From: Rhodoflexus caldus
GTDB taxonomy: Bacteria > Bacteroidota > Bacteroidia > Cytophagales > Thermoflexibacteraceae
Assembly (NCBI RefSeq): GCF_021206925.1
Contig: NZ_JAJPRF010000002.1
Span: forward strand, 62,001 to 126,000
Direction of reading: 5' to 3'
Length of the DNA stretch: 64,000 nt
Positions 19,982 to 27,643 of this stretch are shown here, one piece after another (the first letter of the stretch is position 1; each line of letters opens with the position of its first letter). Position numbers and translations under genes: made by a program. Below the pieces are notes generated by a model. It was given only the letters and a program-made list of their open reading frames with translations, did not search any database and was not told where the DNA came from.

Positions 19982-21745
19982 TTATTGAATTTTTACCTCA
20001 TAAGGCCATCTTGCTTGAACCCCCTGATAATTAGGCAATTTTTCAATTTGTTTCAACAGCGGATAAAGGCTGCCTGCTTTCTTTTGCAGGAGGCGCTCTT
20101 CCATTAAATCTTCGCTGCCTTGCAAGGCTTCAAAAAAGCTCTTTTTAACAGGGTAGTAACGAACCGCATATTCGCCTTCTTTGATTTTTGCTTCTTTGGC
20201 TGCCAGTTGAATGGCATCGTTCAAGCCGCCAAATCCGTCTATCAAACCAATTTTCAGGGCTTGCTCGCCTGTCCACACTCTGCCGCTTGCATATTTCTTC
20301 AGCGTGTCTAACGGCATATTGCGACCTTGGGCAGCTTTTGAGGTGAAATTTTCATAACCTTCATTTACCATTCGTTGAATAATCTGCCGCTCGGCATCGG
20401 TGAATTTTTTGGTAGGAGTGCCCAAATCAGCATATTCGCCCGTTTCTACGCGGTCAAAAGTAAGGCCGAGTTTATCGGTCAGTAATCCGCTGGCATCGAA
20501 CAACATACCGAAAATACCGATAGAGCCTGTGATGGTATTGGGTTGTGCTAAAATTTTATTGCAGCCCATGGCCATGTAATAACCGCCTGATGCGGCAACG
20601 TCGGACATGGAGGCAATAACAGGTTTTTTCTTTTTTGTTTCCAACACTTCGCGCCACATTACATCAGACGCAAGCGCGCTGCCTCCGGGTGAGTTGATGC
20701 GCAACACAACCGCTGCTACCTTGTCGTCATTGCGAACTTTGCGCAACTCTTCGGCAATGGTTTCAGAGCCGATGCTTTCGCGGGTGCTTTTGCCGCTCTG
20801 AATATCGCCCTCGGCAAAAATTACCGCTACTTTTTTCTTGCTGTATCCACCTTCTTCCGCTTTGTCGGAAGCATAGGCTTTCAGCGAAACGAAGTTGATT
20901 TTTTTCTTCTCATCGGTAATGCCCAGCTTTTTGCGAATAGTTTTTTCTACTTCATCGTAATAAGCAGTGCGGCTGATGAGTTTATATTTTACTGCATCTT
21001 CGGGCATTTGTACGAGCATGTTGTCGGAGATATTGGTGAGCTCTTCAAATGAAATGCCGCGTGATTCGGCAATGCCTTTCAGATAATGGTTGTAGATGCT
21101 GTTCAGATAGGCACTGATTTGCAGGCGGTTAGCATCGCTCATTTTGTCGAGCATAAAAGGCTCTACGGCACTTTTAAAATCGCCTACACGAAATATTTCG
21201 GGCTTTACGCCGATTTTCTCAAATAAACCTTTGGCAAAACCAATCTCGGCGACCAAGCCGTTAAACTCCATGCCTCCTTGCGGATGCAGAAAAATTGAAT
21301 CGGCTACCGAGATAATGTAATAGGCAGGCTCGGACATGGTTTCCGAATAGGCATAGATAAACTTGCCCGATTTTTTAAAATCTTTCAATGCCGTGCGGAT
21401 TTCTTCCAATGTGGCAAAACCTGCCGATATATTGCCTGCGTCTAAATAGATACCCTTAATTTTATCGTCATCTTTTGCTTTCTCAATGGCCTGACGAAGC
21501 TCGAGCAAACCGATGGTACGTTGTGAAGGCATTCCCGGAATCTCTAAATTTTCCAGCGGGTTATCTTCTTTACGTTCATTCACAGGTCTGTTAAGGGAGA
21601 GTTTCAATACACTGTTGTCTGCTACTTCGGTCTTTTCCTTATCGCCTGCTGCCGAAGCAACAACAAACAACAACAATACACCTAATAAAGTGAGTAAAAT
21701 AATGCCCACCATGGTGGCAAAAACGAATTTGAAGAATTGAGCCAT
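19982..21745 (-). CDS. sppA: Signal peptide peptidase SppA, 67K type
   Basis: 587 residues with an N-terminal TM anchor. Two tandem peptidase-S49 domains are visible: the catalytic lysine lies in the first half (VGDFKSAVEPF) and the nucleophilic serine in the second (INSPGGSALASD). That is the split Ser/Lys dyad of the long SppA form. It degrades cleaved signal peptides in the membrane. It is divergent from folK with 34 nt between start codons; the end at KIQ leaves a 100-nt gap to repeat copy A. Confidence 0.95.
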   Translation of the reverse strand: MAQFFKFVFATMVGIILLTLLGVLLLFVVASAAGDKEKTEVADNSVLKLSLNRPVNERKEDNPLENLEIPGMPSQRTIGLLELRQAIEKAKDDDKIKGIYLDAGNISAGFATLEEIRTALKDFKKSGKFIYAYSETMSEPAYYIISVADSIFLHPQGGMEFNGLVAEIGFAKGLFEKIGVKPEIFRVGDFKSAVEPFMLDKMSDANRLQISAYLNSIYNHYLKGIAESRGISFEELTNISDNMLVQMPEDAVKYKLISRTAYYDEVEKTIRKKLGITDEKKKINFVSLKAYASDKAEEGGYSKKKVAVIFAEGDIQSGKSTRESIGSETIAEELRKVRNDDKVAAVVLRINSPGGSALASDVMWREVLETKKKKPVIASMSDVAASGGYYMAMGCNKILAQPNTITGSIGIFGMLFDASGLLTDKLGLTFDRVETGEYADLGTPTKKFTDAERQIIQRMVNEGYENFTSKAAQGRNMPLDTLKKYASGRVWTGEQALKIGLIDGFGGLNDAIQLAAKEAKIKEGEYAVRYYPVKKSFFEALQGSEDLMEERLLQKKAGSLYPLLKQIEKLPNYQGVQARWPYEVKIQ

Positions 21746-21761
21746 GTTCAGATTATGTTTG
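21728..21761 (+). promoter_or_regulatory. Putative folK promoter
   Basis: TTTG at 21728-21731, a 22-nt spacer and TATGTTTG at 21754-21761, a perfect TAnnTTTG -7 box. The predicted start falls about 12 nt before the folK ATG. The region overlaps the 5' end of the divergent sppA gene. Confidence 0.5.
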
Positions 21762-21779
21762 CGGTAAAACTACGTTTTT

Positions 21780-22298
21780 ATGCCCAAATATACTGCCCAT
21801 TTGCTGCTTGGCACAAACATGGGTAATCGTTGCGATTATTTACATTTTGCCCTGAAAGCGATTCAGGAACGGGCAGGATACATTTACGGCGTTTCACCTG
21901 TTTACGAAACTGCGGCTTGGGGGTTTACCGACCAGAACGATTTTTTAAATCAGGCACTGACGCTGCAAACTCATTGGCAACCCGAAGAATTACTGGCCGT
22001 TTTGCAAGAGATTGAACAACAGGCAGGCAGGCAGCGACTTGTTCATTGGGGGCCGCGAACGCTGGATATTGACATTATTGCCATTGACGATTTGGTCATT
22101 GAATCTGAACGGTTGGTAGTGCCGCATCCTGCCATGAGGCACAGGAGGTTTGTTTTGCAGCCCTTGGCAGACCTTGTTCCCGATTGGCGACATCCTGTAT
22201 TGGGGCTTACCTGCGAGCAGATGCTGGCACTCTGTACGGATGACACAGCCATAAAAAAATATGACGGTTGCGGTATTTTTGATTCTAAACGAATTTAA
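21780..22298 (+). CDS. folK: 2-amino-4-hydroxy-6-hydroxymethyldihydropteridine diphosphokinase
   Basis: 172 residues. HPPK signatures are clear: LLLGTNMGN, VSPVYETAAWG, FLNQAL, the RLVHWGPRTLDIDIIAID metal/pterin motif and VPHPAMRHRRFVLQPL. It transfers pyrophosphate from ATP to 6-hydroxymethyl-dihydropterin in folate synthesis. The gene is followed 29 nt later by the SiaB-like gene on the same strand. Confidence 0.96.
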   Translation: MPKYTAHLLLGTNMGNRCDYLHFALKAIQERAGYIYGVSPVYETAAWGFTDQNDFLNQALTLQTHWQPEELLAVLQEIEQQAGRQRLVHWGPRTLDIDIIAIDDLVIESERLVVPHPAMRHRRFVLQPLADLVPDWRHPVLGLTCEQMLALCTDDTAIKKYDGCGIFDSKRI

Positions 22299-22327
22299 GT
22301 ATAAATTGCACGTAAATTTTGCTAAGC

Positions 22328-22900
22328 ATGAGTGCTACTGAGCAGCCTTTCAGTATTTATCAATTTTTTAGCCAATTGAAGTCGCACCATTTTTCAATGG
22401 TCGCGCAGGGGCTGATTTCGCAGGATATCCTTTCACTAATTGCACTTAGTTTGAAGCGTCGGCCTGACAATGAGGTAGTTGCCCGAAGGCTGTTTGCTCT
22501 TGTTGTTGAGTTGTCGCAAAATATTTTTCACTATTCGGCCATCAAAGAATTTTCAGTAAAAGACCAGCGCGAAATCGGCGTTGGTATTGTAGCCGTAGGT
22601 GAGTCCGATACGCACTATTTGGTAGCTTCCGGCAATGTGGCACATACGGAAAGCGCCTCCTACATAGCCCGTCAATGCGACCATATCAATACGCTCGACT
22701 CCGAAGAATTGAAGCAATATTACAGAGAGCAGCGCCGACAACCTGCACGCGAGGGAAGCGTAGGCGGCAGCATAGGACTGATTGAGATAGCTAGAAAATC
22801 GGGCAGCCCTATTCACTACGAAATCATACCGATGGAAGATGGCAACGTGTTCCTTATTTTTGTTGCCAAAGTAAGCAAGTCGGTTTCTTATGCCGACTGA
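22328..22900 (+). CDS. SiaB family protein kinase (DUF6272)
   Basis: 190 residues from MSATEQPFS; a TTG three codons upstream is less likely. A GHKL-type fold is suggested by VVELSQNIFHYS (N-box-like) and EGSVGGSIGLIEIARKSG (G-box-like), with the LVASGNV strand between. In Pseudomonas aeruginosa SiaB phosphorylates SiaC. The next gene here encodes a SiaC/DUF1987 protein, which supports the assignment by context. No SiaA phosphatase or SiaD diguanylate cyclase is encoded nearby. Confidence 0.82.
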   Translation: MSATEQPFSIYQFFSQLKSHHFSMVAQGLISQDILSLIALSLKRRPDNEVVARRLFALVVELSQNIFHYSAIKEFSVKDQREIGVGIVAVGESDTHYLVASGNVAHTESASYIARQCDHINTLDSEELKQYYREQRRQPAREGSVGGSIGLIEIARKSGSPIHYEIIPMEDGNVFLIFVAKVSKSVSYAD

Positions 22901-22985
22901 CAACAATTTACATTGTTTGCTGCGTTATTTTATTGCATGTCTGTCTCCTGTCAGCAGGGAAAAATTACCGGAAACATACATATCT

Positions 22986-23369
22986 ATGGAGAACCTGTTC
23001 ATCAAAGCCGATACATTCATTCCCGAAATCAATTTTAATGCACAATCGGGAGAGTTGAATATCAGCGGTGAATCTTATCATGAATATACGCTGGAATTTT
23101 ACCAACCGGTTTTTAACTGGCTGGCGGAATATTTGAAAACACCCGGGCGCAATATTGTTCTGAATTTCCGCATGTCTTATTACAATACGAGCACATCGCG
23201 GCGCTTTTTGGAACTTTTTGATATGTTGGAAGAGTATCAAAAGCAGCAAAAAGGCACAGTTACCGTAAATTGGTACTACAAACCCGAAGATGTGGACATG
23301 AAAGAAAGCGGGGAGGAATATGCCGACGATGTAGCACTTACTTTCAACCTTATACCCCTAACAAAATAG
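22986..23369 (+). CDS. SiaC family regulatory phosphoprotein (DUF1987)
   Basis: 127 residues from MENLFIKAD. The DUF1987 pattern is complete: TFIPEINFNAQSGELNISG, YQPVFNWLAEYL, then LNFRMSYYNTSTSRRFLELF and a WYYKPEDVDM C-terminus. Thr68 in YYNTST lies where the phosphorylated threonine of Pseudomonas SiaC (T68) is reported. The kinase gene is 85 nt upstream. It likely acts as a phospho-switch controlling a partner protein elsewhere. The 3' end overlaps the M23 gene by 20 nt. Confidence 0.87.
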   Translation: MENLFIKADTFIPEINFNAQSGELNISGESYHEYTLEFYQPVFNWLAEYLKTPGRNIVLNFRMSYYNTSTSRRFLELFDMLEEYQKQQKGTVTVNWYYKPEDVDMKESGEEYADDVALTFNLIPLTK

Positions 23370-24039
23370 CAGGGTTGAGGCATATGCTCAGGTAATAGTC
23401 GCGCTCGCTTGGGGCACACACTCCGGGGAAATCGCCCGACTTTCCGAGCATATCGGTTATCAGTTGAAAATGCAAATGCGGCGGCCAATGCCCGTTTTCC
23501 TGTGGTTCGCCAAACCATGCGAATGTTTGCCCTTTGGCTATTGCTTTCCCTTCGTACAATCCCTCACACGAAGCAGCCGAGAGATGCCCGTACAGGGTGA
23601 AAAATTGGCAAGAATCCAGTTCATGCCGTAAAATAATTGTGTAGCCGTAATCACCGAAGTTGTTATTGTTGGCAAAGCTATGGACAGTACCTGCCAAAGG
23701 TGCACTAACGGGTGTACCTGCCGATGCCCAGATATCTATGCCCAAATGGATTGTACGAGCTTCCGTTGTGCCGTCAAAATGTCGGCTGCGATGGTATAAG
23801 AAACGGTCTTCATTGTATCCGCCAATGGCTGCAACGGCTTTTTGCTGTTCCATTTCCCCGAAAATATATCGGCTGAATGCTTCCGTATCCGCTAAGTTAA
23901 TTTGGTGGAGTGCAGGATTGCTTGCAGTCAGGTTGATGTGCCAAATATTTTCACCGTTCAGGTTGAAAGGCACAACAGGGGCAAAAGAAAGTCTGTGTTT
24001 TATCAGCGTATTTGTTAAAGCTTGATGTAATGTTTGCAT
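23350..24039 (-). CDS. M23 (LytM-type) metallopeptidase domain protein
   Basis: 229 residues from the ATG at MQTLHQALTN. The zinc-site motifs are present: HLGIDIWASAGTPV (H-x-x-x-D), the LYGHLS histidine and HLHFQ (H-x-H). No signal peptide is visible, which is unusual for a cell-wall endopeptidase. It may be cytoplasmic or use another route. The substrate may be peptidoglycan stem peptides, but this is only family inference. It directly follows dnaX (4 nt) and converges on the SiaC gene. Confidence 0.83.
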   Translation of the reverse strand: MQTLHQALTNTLIKHRLSFAPVVPFNLNGENIWHINLTASNPALHQINLADTEAFSRYIFGEMEQQKAVAAIGGYNEDRFLYHRSRHFDGTTEARTIHLGIDIWASAGTPVSAPLAGTVHSFANNNNFGDYGYTIILRHELDSCQFFTLYGHLSAASCEGLYEGKAIAKGQTFAWFGEPQENGHWPPHLHFQLITDMLGKSGDFPGVCAPSERDYYLSICLNPAILLGV

Positions 24040-24043
24040 AATG

Positions 24044-24621
24044 TTACTCAATATCTAAACCTAACAGGTTGCGCAAATCGTTCAGCAAAGGATTTTGCTC
24101 TGCAAGGAAATTAAATTTGTCGGTATTGGTATAAATTTTTGGCGAAGCGCCTGCTTCGGTTGCCGCTACTTCTATTGTTTCAAGGGTCAATGAGGAGTGG
24201 TTCAGTTGCTTTTTCAGAAAGCCGAGCAGCTCGTTCCGCACCTCTTTGAAAGCATCTGCATCGGTCGCATTGGTACGCAGTGCATGTGTGATAACCGGAT
24301 ACTGAAAAGTAACGGGCTTCCATGTCAGCATACTGACTACCAGAGGTTTACCATTTTGTTTGTAGTATTCGGCGAAAGCATCCCATGCGGCCTGTACTTG
24401 TTCGGGCGTGGGAGGCGGGCTTTGCATTGTTGCCGTCGGTTCTGCTGCAACAAGAGGCGGCACATCGGGAGGCGGCGCAGTGTCTTTGGGAGCAGCCACC
24501 GGCGGCGGGTTTTTCTCAACAACAGGCACTTGTATTTTGGGCGCACTTTTCAGCGGCGCATAACCTGCCGTTAAAGGCTTTTGCGCAGGCGCTTGCCCTT
24601 GTGTCTGGGGCTGTCGGGCTA
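24044..24621 (-). CDS. dnaX: Tau-specific C-terminal extension of DnaX, read in the -1 frame
   Basis: The -1 frame is open without stop from the A-run to 24044. It encodes a Pro/Ala/Lys-rich linker, then a compact domain (PEQVQAAWDAFAEYYK to FLAEQNPLLNDLRNLLGL) like the DnaX tail domain of Bacteroidota. Joined to the zero frame, the product would be about 574 residues, the usual length. A separate start (GTG at 24529) is possible but unneeded. The tail would connect the clamp loader to the replicative polymerase and helicase. Confidence 0.85.
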
Positions 24622-25767
24622 TCAGTTCAGTTTTTTTTTTAACTCCTCGGCCAGTTGGGCAAGGTTGATAGCGGAGGTCAGATGTGCCATTTTCATCAGG
24701 GCTATTTCTACGTGTAGCGCTTGGTCTTTGCTGGCCTTGTAGTGAATATCACAGTCGTGGCCAATGGTAAGCGCCGAAAGAAGAAAGCCCGTGCTCACTT
24801 GGTTGGCTTGTGCAATATACCGATGTTTGACCTCATCGGAAACCTCGAGCAGTTGCACCGTAGCATTGTCTTTGCAAACCAGCAAATCGCGCAGGTGCTT
24901 GTTCAGGCCGATAATGAAATTGTGCCCGTCAAAGCCTTGTTGCAATATTTGCCTGAAAATCAACAGCGCAGAAGACAAATCGCTATTCACCAACGCATCG
25001 GTTATTTGGAAGTAATAGTCATAGTCCAGAATATGGAGGTTGGCGATGGTCTGCTTGTAGCGGATGCTTCTGTCGGTTGAAAAAGTTACAATCAGGTCAA
25101 ACATAGAGAGCGCATCGCGCAGAGCGCCGTCTGCCTTTTGCGCAATCAGGCGAAGTGCTTCGTATTCGGTGGCAATGCCCTCTTTGGCGGCAATGTTTGC
25201 CAGATGGTCTGCCATGTCTTTAATCTGTATCCGATTAAAGTCAAATATCTGACAGCGGGAGAGGATAGTGGGTAGAATCTTGTGTTTTTCGGTAGTTGCC
25301 AAAATGAAAATGGCATAAGGCGGCGGTTCTTCCAACGTTTTCAGAAAAGCATTGAAAGCTGCTGTGGAAAGCATGTGCACCTCATCTATGATATACACTT
25401 TGCGTTTGCCGAATTGGGGCGGGTAGCGAACCTGCTCAATCAGGCCGCGGATATCATCTACCGAGTTGTTGGAAGCAGCATCCAATTCGCTGATATTCAG
25501 CGATGTGCCGTTGATGAAAGCGCGACATGAATCACATTCGCCGCAGGCTTCGCCTTCCGGTGTAAGATTTTGGCAATTGATTGTTTTTGCCAGAATACGG
25601 GCACAGGTGGTTTTTCCTACGCCCCGAGGGCCGCAAAACAAAAATGCCTGTGCCAAATGGTTGCTCTTGATGGCATTTTTGAGTGTGGTAGTAATATGTT
25701 GCTGACCTACTACGGTTTCAAAATTAGCAGGACGGTATTTCCGGGCAGAGACAATAAAATTTTCCAA
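24622..25767 (-). CDS. dnaX: DNA polymerase III gamma/tau, zero-frame product (gamma form)
   Basis: The zero frame encodes the clamp-loader ATPase: Walker A GPRGVGKTTCAR, a zinc module (NCQNL and CGECDSC), the DEVHMLSTAAFNAFLKTLEEPP Walker B region, SRCQIF with the arginine finger, and domains II-III. The start is taken as the TTG giving MENFIVSARKYRP, which matches the family N-terminus; a TTG at 25803 would add 12 residues, and no ATG is in frame. The frame ends at LAEELKKKLN, two codons after ten A, giving 381 residues. This resembles the gamma protein, which loads the sliding clamp but lacks the tau-specific tail. Confidence 0.93.
   Translation of the reverse strand: MENFIVSARKYRPANFETVVGQQHITTTLKNAIKSNHLAQAFLFCGPRGVGKTTCARILAKTINCQNLTPEGEACGECDSCRAFINGTSLNISELDAASNNSVDDIRGLIEQVRYPPQFGKRKVYIIDEVHMLSTAAFNAFLKTLEEPPPYAIFILATTEKHKILPTILSRCQIFDFNRIQIKDMADHLANIAAKEGIATEYEALRLIAQKADGALRDALSMFDLIVTFSTDRSIRYKQTIANLHILDYDYYFQITDALVNSDLSSALLIFRQILQQGFDGHNFIIGLNKHLRDLLVCKDNATVQLLEVSDEVKHRYIAQANQVSTGFLLSALTIGHDCDIHYKASKDQALHVEIALMKMAHLTSAINLAQLAEELKKKLN
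24631..24640 (-). promoter_or_regulatory. A10 slippage site in dnaX
   Basis: On the coding (minus) strand a run of exactly ten A spans the codons TTA AAA AAA AAA. A purine-rich GAGGAG lies just upstream and a zero-frame TGA lies 6 nt after the run. A net -1 shift (ribosomal), or one extra A added by RNA polymerase, joins the two halves. I see no convincing stem-loop directly downstream, so transcriptional slippage as in Thermus dnaX is at least as likely as ribosomal frameshifting. A homopolymer sequencing error is the alternative. Confidence 0.7.
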
Positions 25768-25896
25768 ATGCTCTAATTCGGTGCTTGGGTTTTTCAGGTG
25801 CAAGTTAGCAATTTTTCCTGATACATACCTCCTTGCTTGGGTGTGGCCTGCCTGTAAGTATTGGCGGAAAAATACGGTTATTTAGCAGTTACTTGC

Positions 25897-25904
25897 TACT
25901 TTTG
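25897..25904 (+). promoter_or_regulatory. Putative -7 box for glnS
   Basis: TACTTTTG matches TAnnTTTG exactly and lies 39 nt upstream of the glnS ATG, in the intergenic region shared with the divergent dnaX. No clear -33 TTTG at the right spacing. Confidence 0.45.
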
Positions 25905-25943
25905 CCACCTTAAAAGTATTGAGAAGTTACCACAAGTTTCGTA

Positions 25944-27620
25944 ATGGAAGCAACAGAACATAAATCATCGGTCAATTTTATTGAACAAATCATAGACAGT
26001 CATAACGAGTCCGGGCGTTTCCAGAAGCGCGTACATACGCGGTTCCCGCCCGAGCCGAACGGATATTTGCATATCGGCCATGCCAAGTCTATTTGCTTAA
26101 ACTTTGGCTTGGCTCAAAAATACAACGGCAAATGTAACCTGCGTTTTGACGATACCAATCCGGCAACGGAAGATGTGGAATATGTGGACTCTATCCGCAA
26201 CGACGTTCGCTGGCTTGGCTTTGAGTGGGACGGTGAATTTTTTGCTTCCGATTATTTTGACCAATTGTATGAATGGGCAGAACAACTTATTCGCAAAGGC
26301 AAGGCGTATGTAGATGACCAAACTGCCGAAGAGATAGCCGCTACGCGCGGAACACCGACCGTGCCAGGCAAGGAAAGCCCTTTCCGCAACCGCAGCGTCG
26401 AGGAGAATCTGGATTTGTTCCGCCGCATGAAGGCCGGAGAGTTTGATGAAGGCAGCAAAGTATTGCGTGCCAAAATAGATATGTCATCGCCCAATATGCA
26501 CATGCGCGACCCTGTGCTGTACCGCATCAAGAAAGCGCATCACCACCGCACGGGCGACCGCTGGTGCATCTATCCGATGTACGACTTTGCCCACGGGCTC
26601 AGCGATTCTATCGAGGGCATCACGCACTCTATCTGTACGCTGGAATTTGAAGTCCATCGCCCGCTGTATGATTGGCTGATTGACGAGTTGGGCATTTATC
26701 ACCCGCAACAAATAGAGTTTGCACGCCTGAATCTGGCCTACACGGTCATGAGTAAGCGCAAACTGCTCGAGTTGGTAGAAGGAAAATATGTTAGCGGTTG
26801 GGACGACCCCCGCCTGCCGACCATTTCAGGCCTTCGCCGACGCGGCTATACACCTGCTGCCATCCGCCATTTTGCCGATAAAATTGGCGTTGCTAAGCGC
26901 GATAACATAATTGACGTAGCTTTGTTGGAGTTTTGCATCCGCGAAGATTTGAATAAAACGGCCCCCCGCACAATGGTTGTTTTGCGTCCTTTGAAAGTGG
27001 TGATTACCAACTATCCCGAAGGACAAACTGAGATGCTTTCGGCTGTTGTAAACCCCGAAATGCCTGAAATGGGCAGTCGCTCTGTACCGTTCGGAAGAGA
27101 AATTTACATTGAGCAGGACGACTTTATGGAGAACCCGCCCAAAGGTTACTTCCGCCTGACACCCGGAGGCGAGGTGCGCTTAAAATATGCTTATATCATT
27201 CAGTGTCAAGAAGTTGTAAAAGACGAAAACGGCAATGTTACAGAGTTGCGCTGCATCTACTTCCCCGAAAGCAAGAGCGGTTCGGATACTTCGGGTAAGA
27301 AAGTGAAAGGAACGCTTCACTGGGTAGCCGCACACGATGCGGCAGAAGCAGAAGTGCGCCTGTACGACCGCTTGTTTACTATCCCCGACTTATCGGAAAT
27401 TCCCGAAGGCCAAGACTGGAAGGATTTTATCAATCCGAAGTCGCTGGAAGTAGTGAGCCATGCCAAGATAGAGAAGAGTCTTTTGCAGGCTGAATCGGGT
27501 AGTTTGTGGCAGTTTGAGCGGTTGGGTTATTTCTGTACCGACCCGGACACTACTCCTCAAAAGCCCGTATTTAATCGCACAGTTACGCTGAAAGATACTT
27601 GGGCAAAAGCAGCACATTAA
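25944..27620 (+). CDS. glnS: Glutaminyl-tRNA synthetase
   Basis: 558 residues, class I synthetase. The HIGH motif is in [16 protein letters not shown], the acceptor-binding region contains DDTNP, and the KMSKS loop is [22 protein letters not shown]-type sequence (here starting APRT) marks the beta-barrel anticodon-binding domain, which distinguishes GlnRS from most bacterial GluRS. It charges tRNA-Gln with glutamine directly. The gene is divergent from dnaX; a histidine kinase gene follows by 23 nt. Confidence 0.96.
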   Translation: MEATEHKSSVNFIEQIIDSHNESGRFQKRVHTRFPPEPNGYLHIGHAKSICLNFGLAQKYNGKCNLRFDDTNPATEDVEYVDSIRNDVRWLGFEWDGEFFASDYFDQLYEWAEQLIRKGKAYVDDQTAEEIAATRGTPTVPGKESPFRNRSVEENLDLFRRMKAGEFDEGSKVLRAKIDMSSPNMHMRDPVLYRIKKAHHHRTGDRWCIYPMYDFAHGLSDSIEGITHSICTLEFEVHRPLYDWLIDELGIYHPQQIEFARLNLAYTVMSKRKLLELVEGKYVSGWDDPRLPTISGLRRRGYTPAAIRHFADKIGVAKRDNIIDVALLEFCIREDLNKTAPRTMVVLRPLKVVITNYPEGQTEMLSAVVNPEMPEMGSRSVPFGREIYIEQDDFMENPPKGYFRLTPGGEVRLKYAYIIQCQEVVKDENGNVTELRCIYFPESKSGSDTSGKKVKGTLHWVAAHDAAEAEVRLYDRLFTIPDLSEIPEGQDWKDFINPKSLEVVSHAKIEKSLLQAESGSLWQFERLGYFCTDPDTTPQKPVFNRTVTLKDTWAKAAH

Positions 27621-27643
27621 ACAATCGTATAAATATCGGGGGG

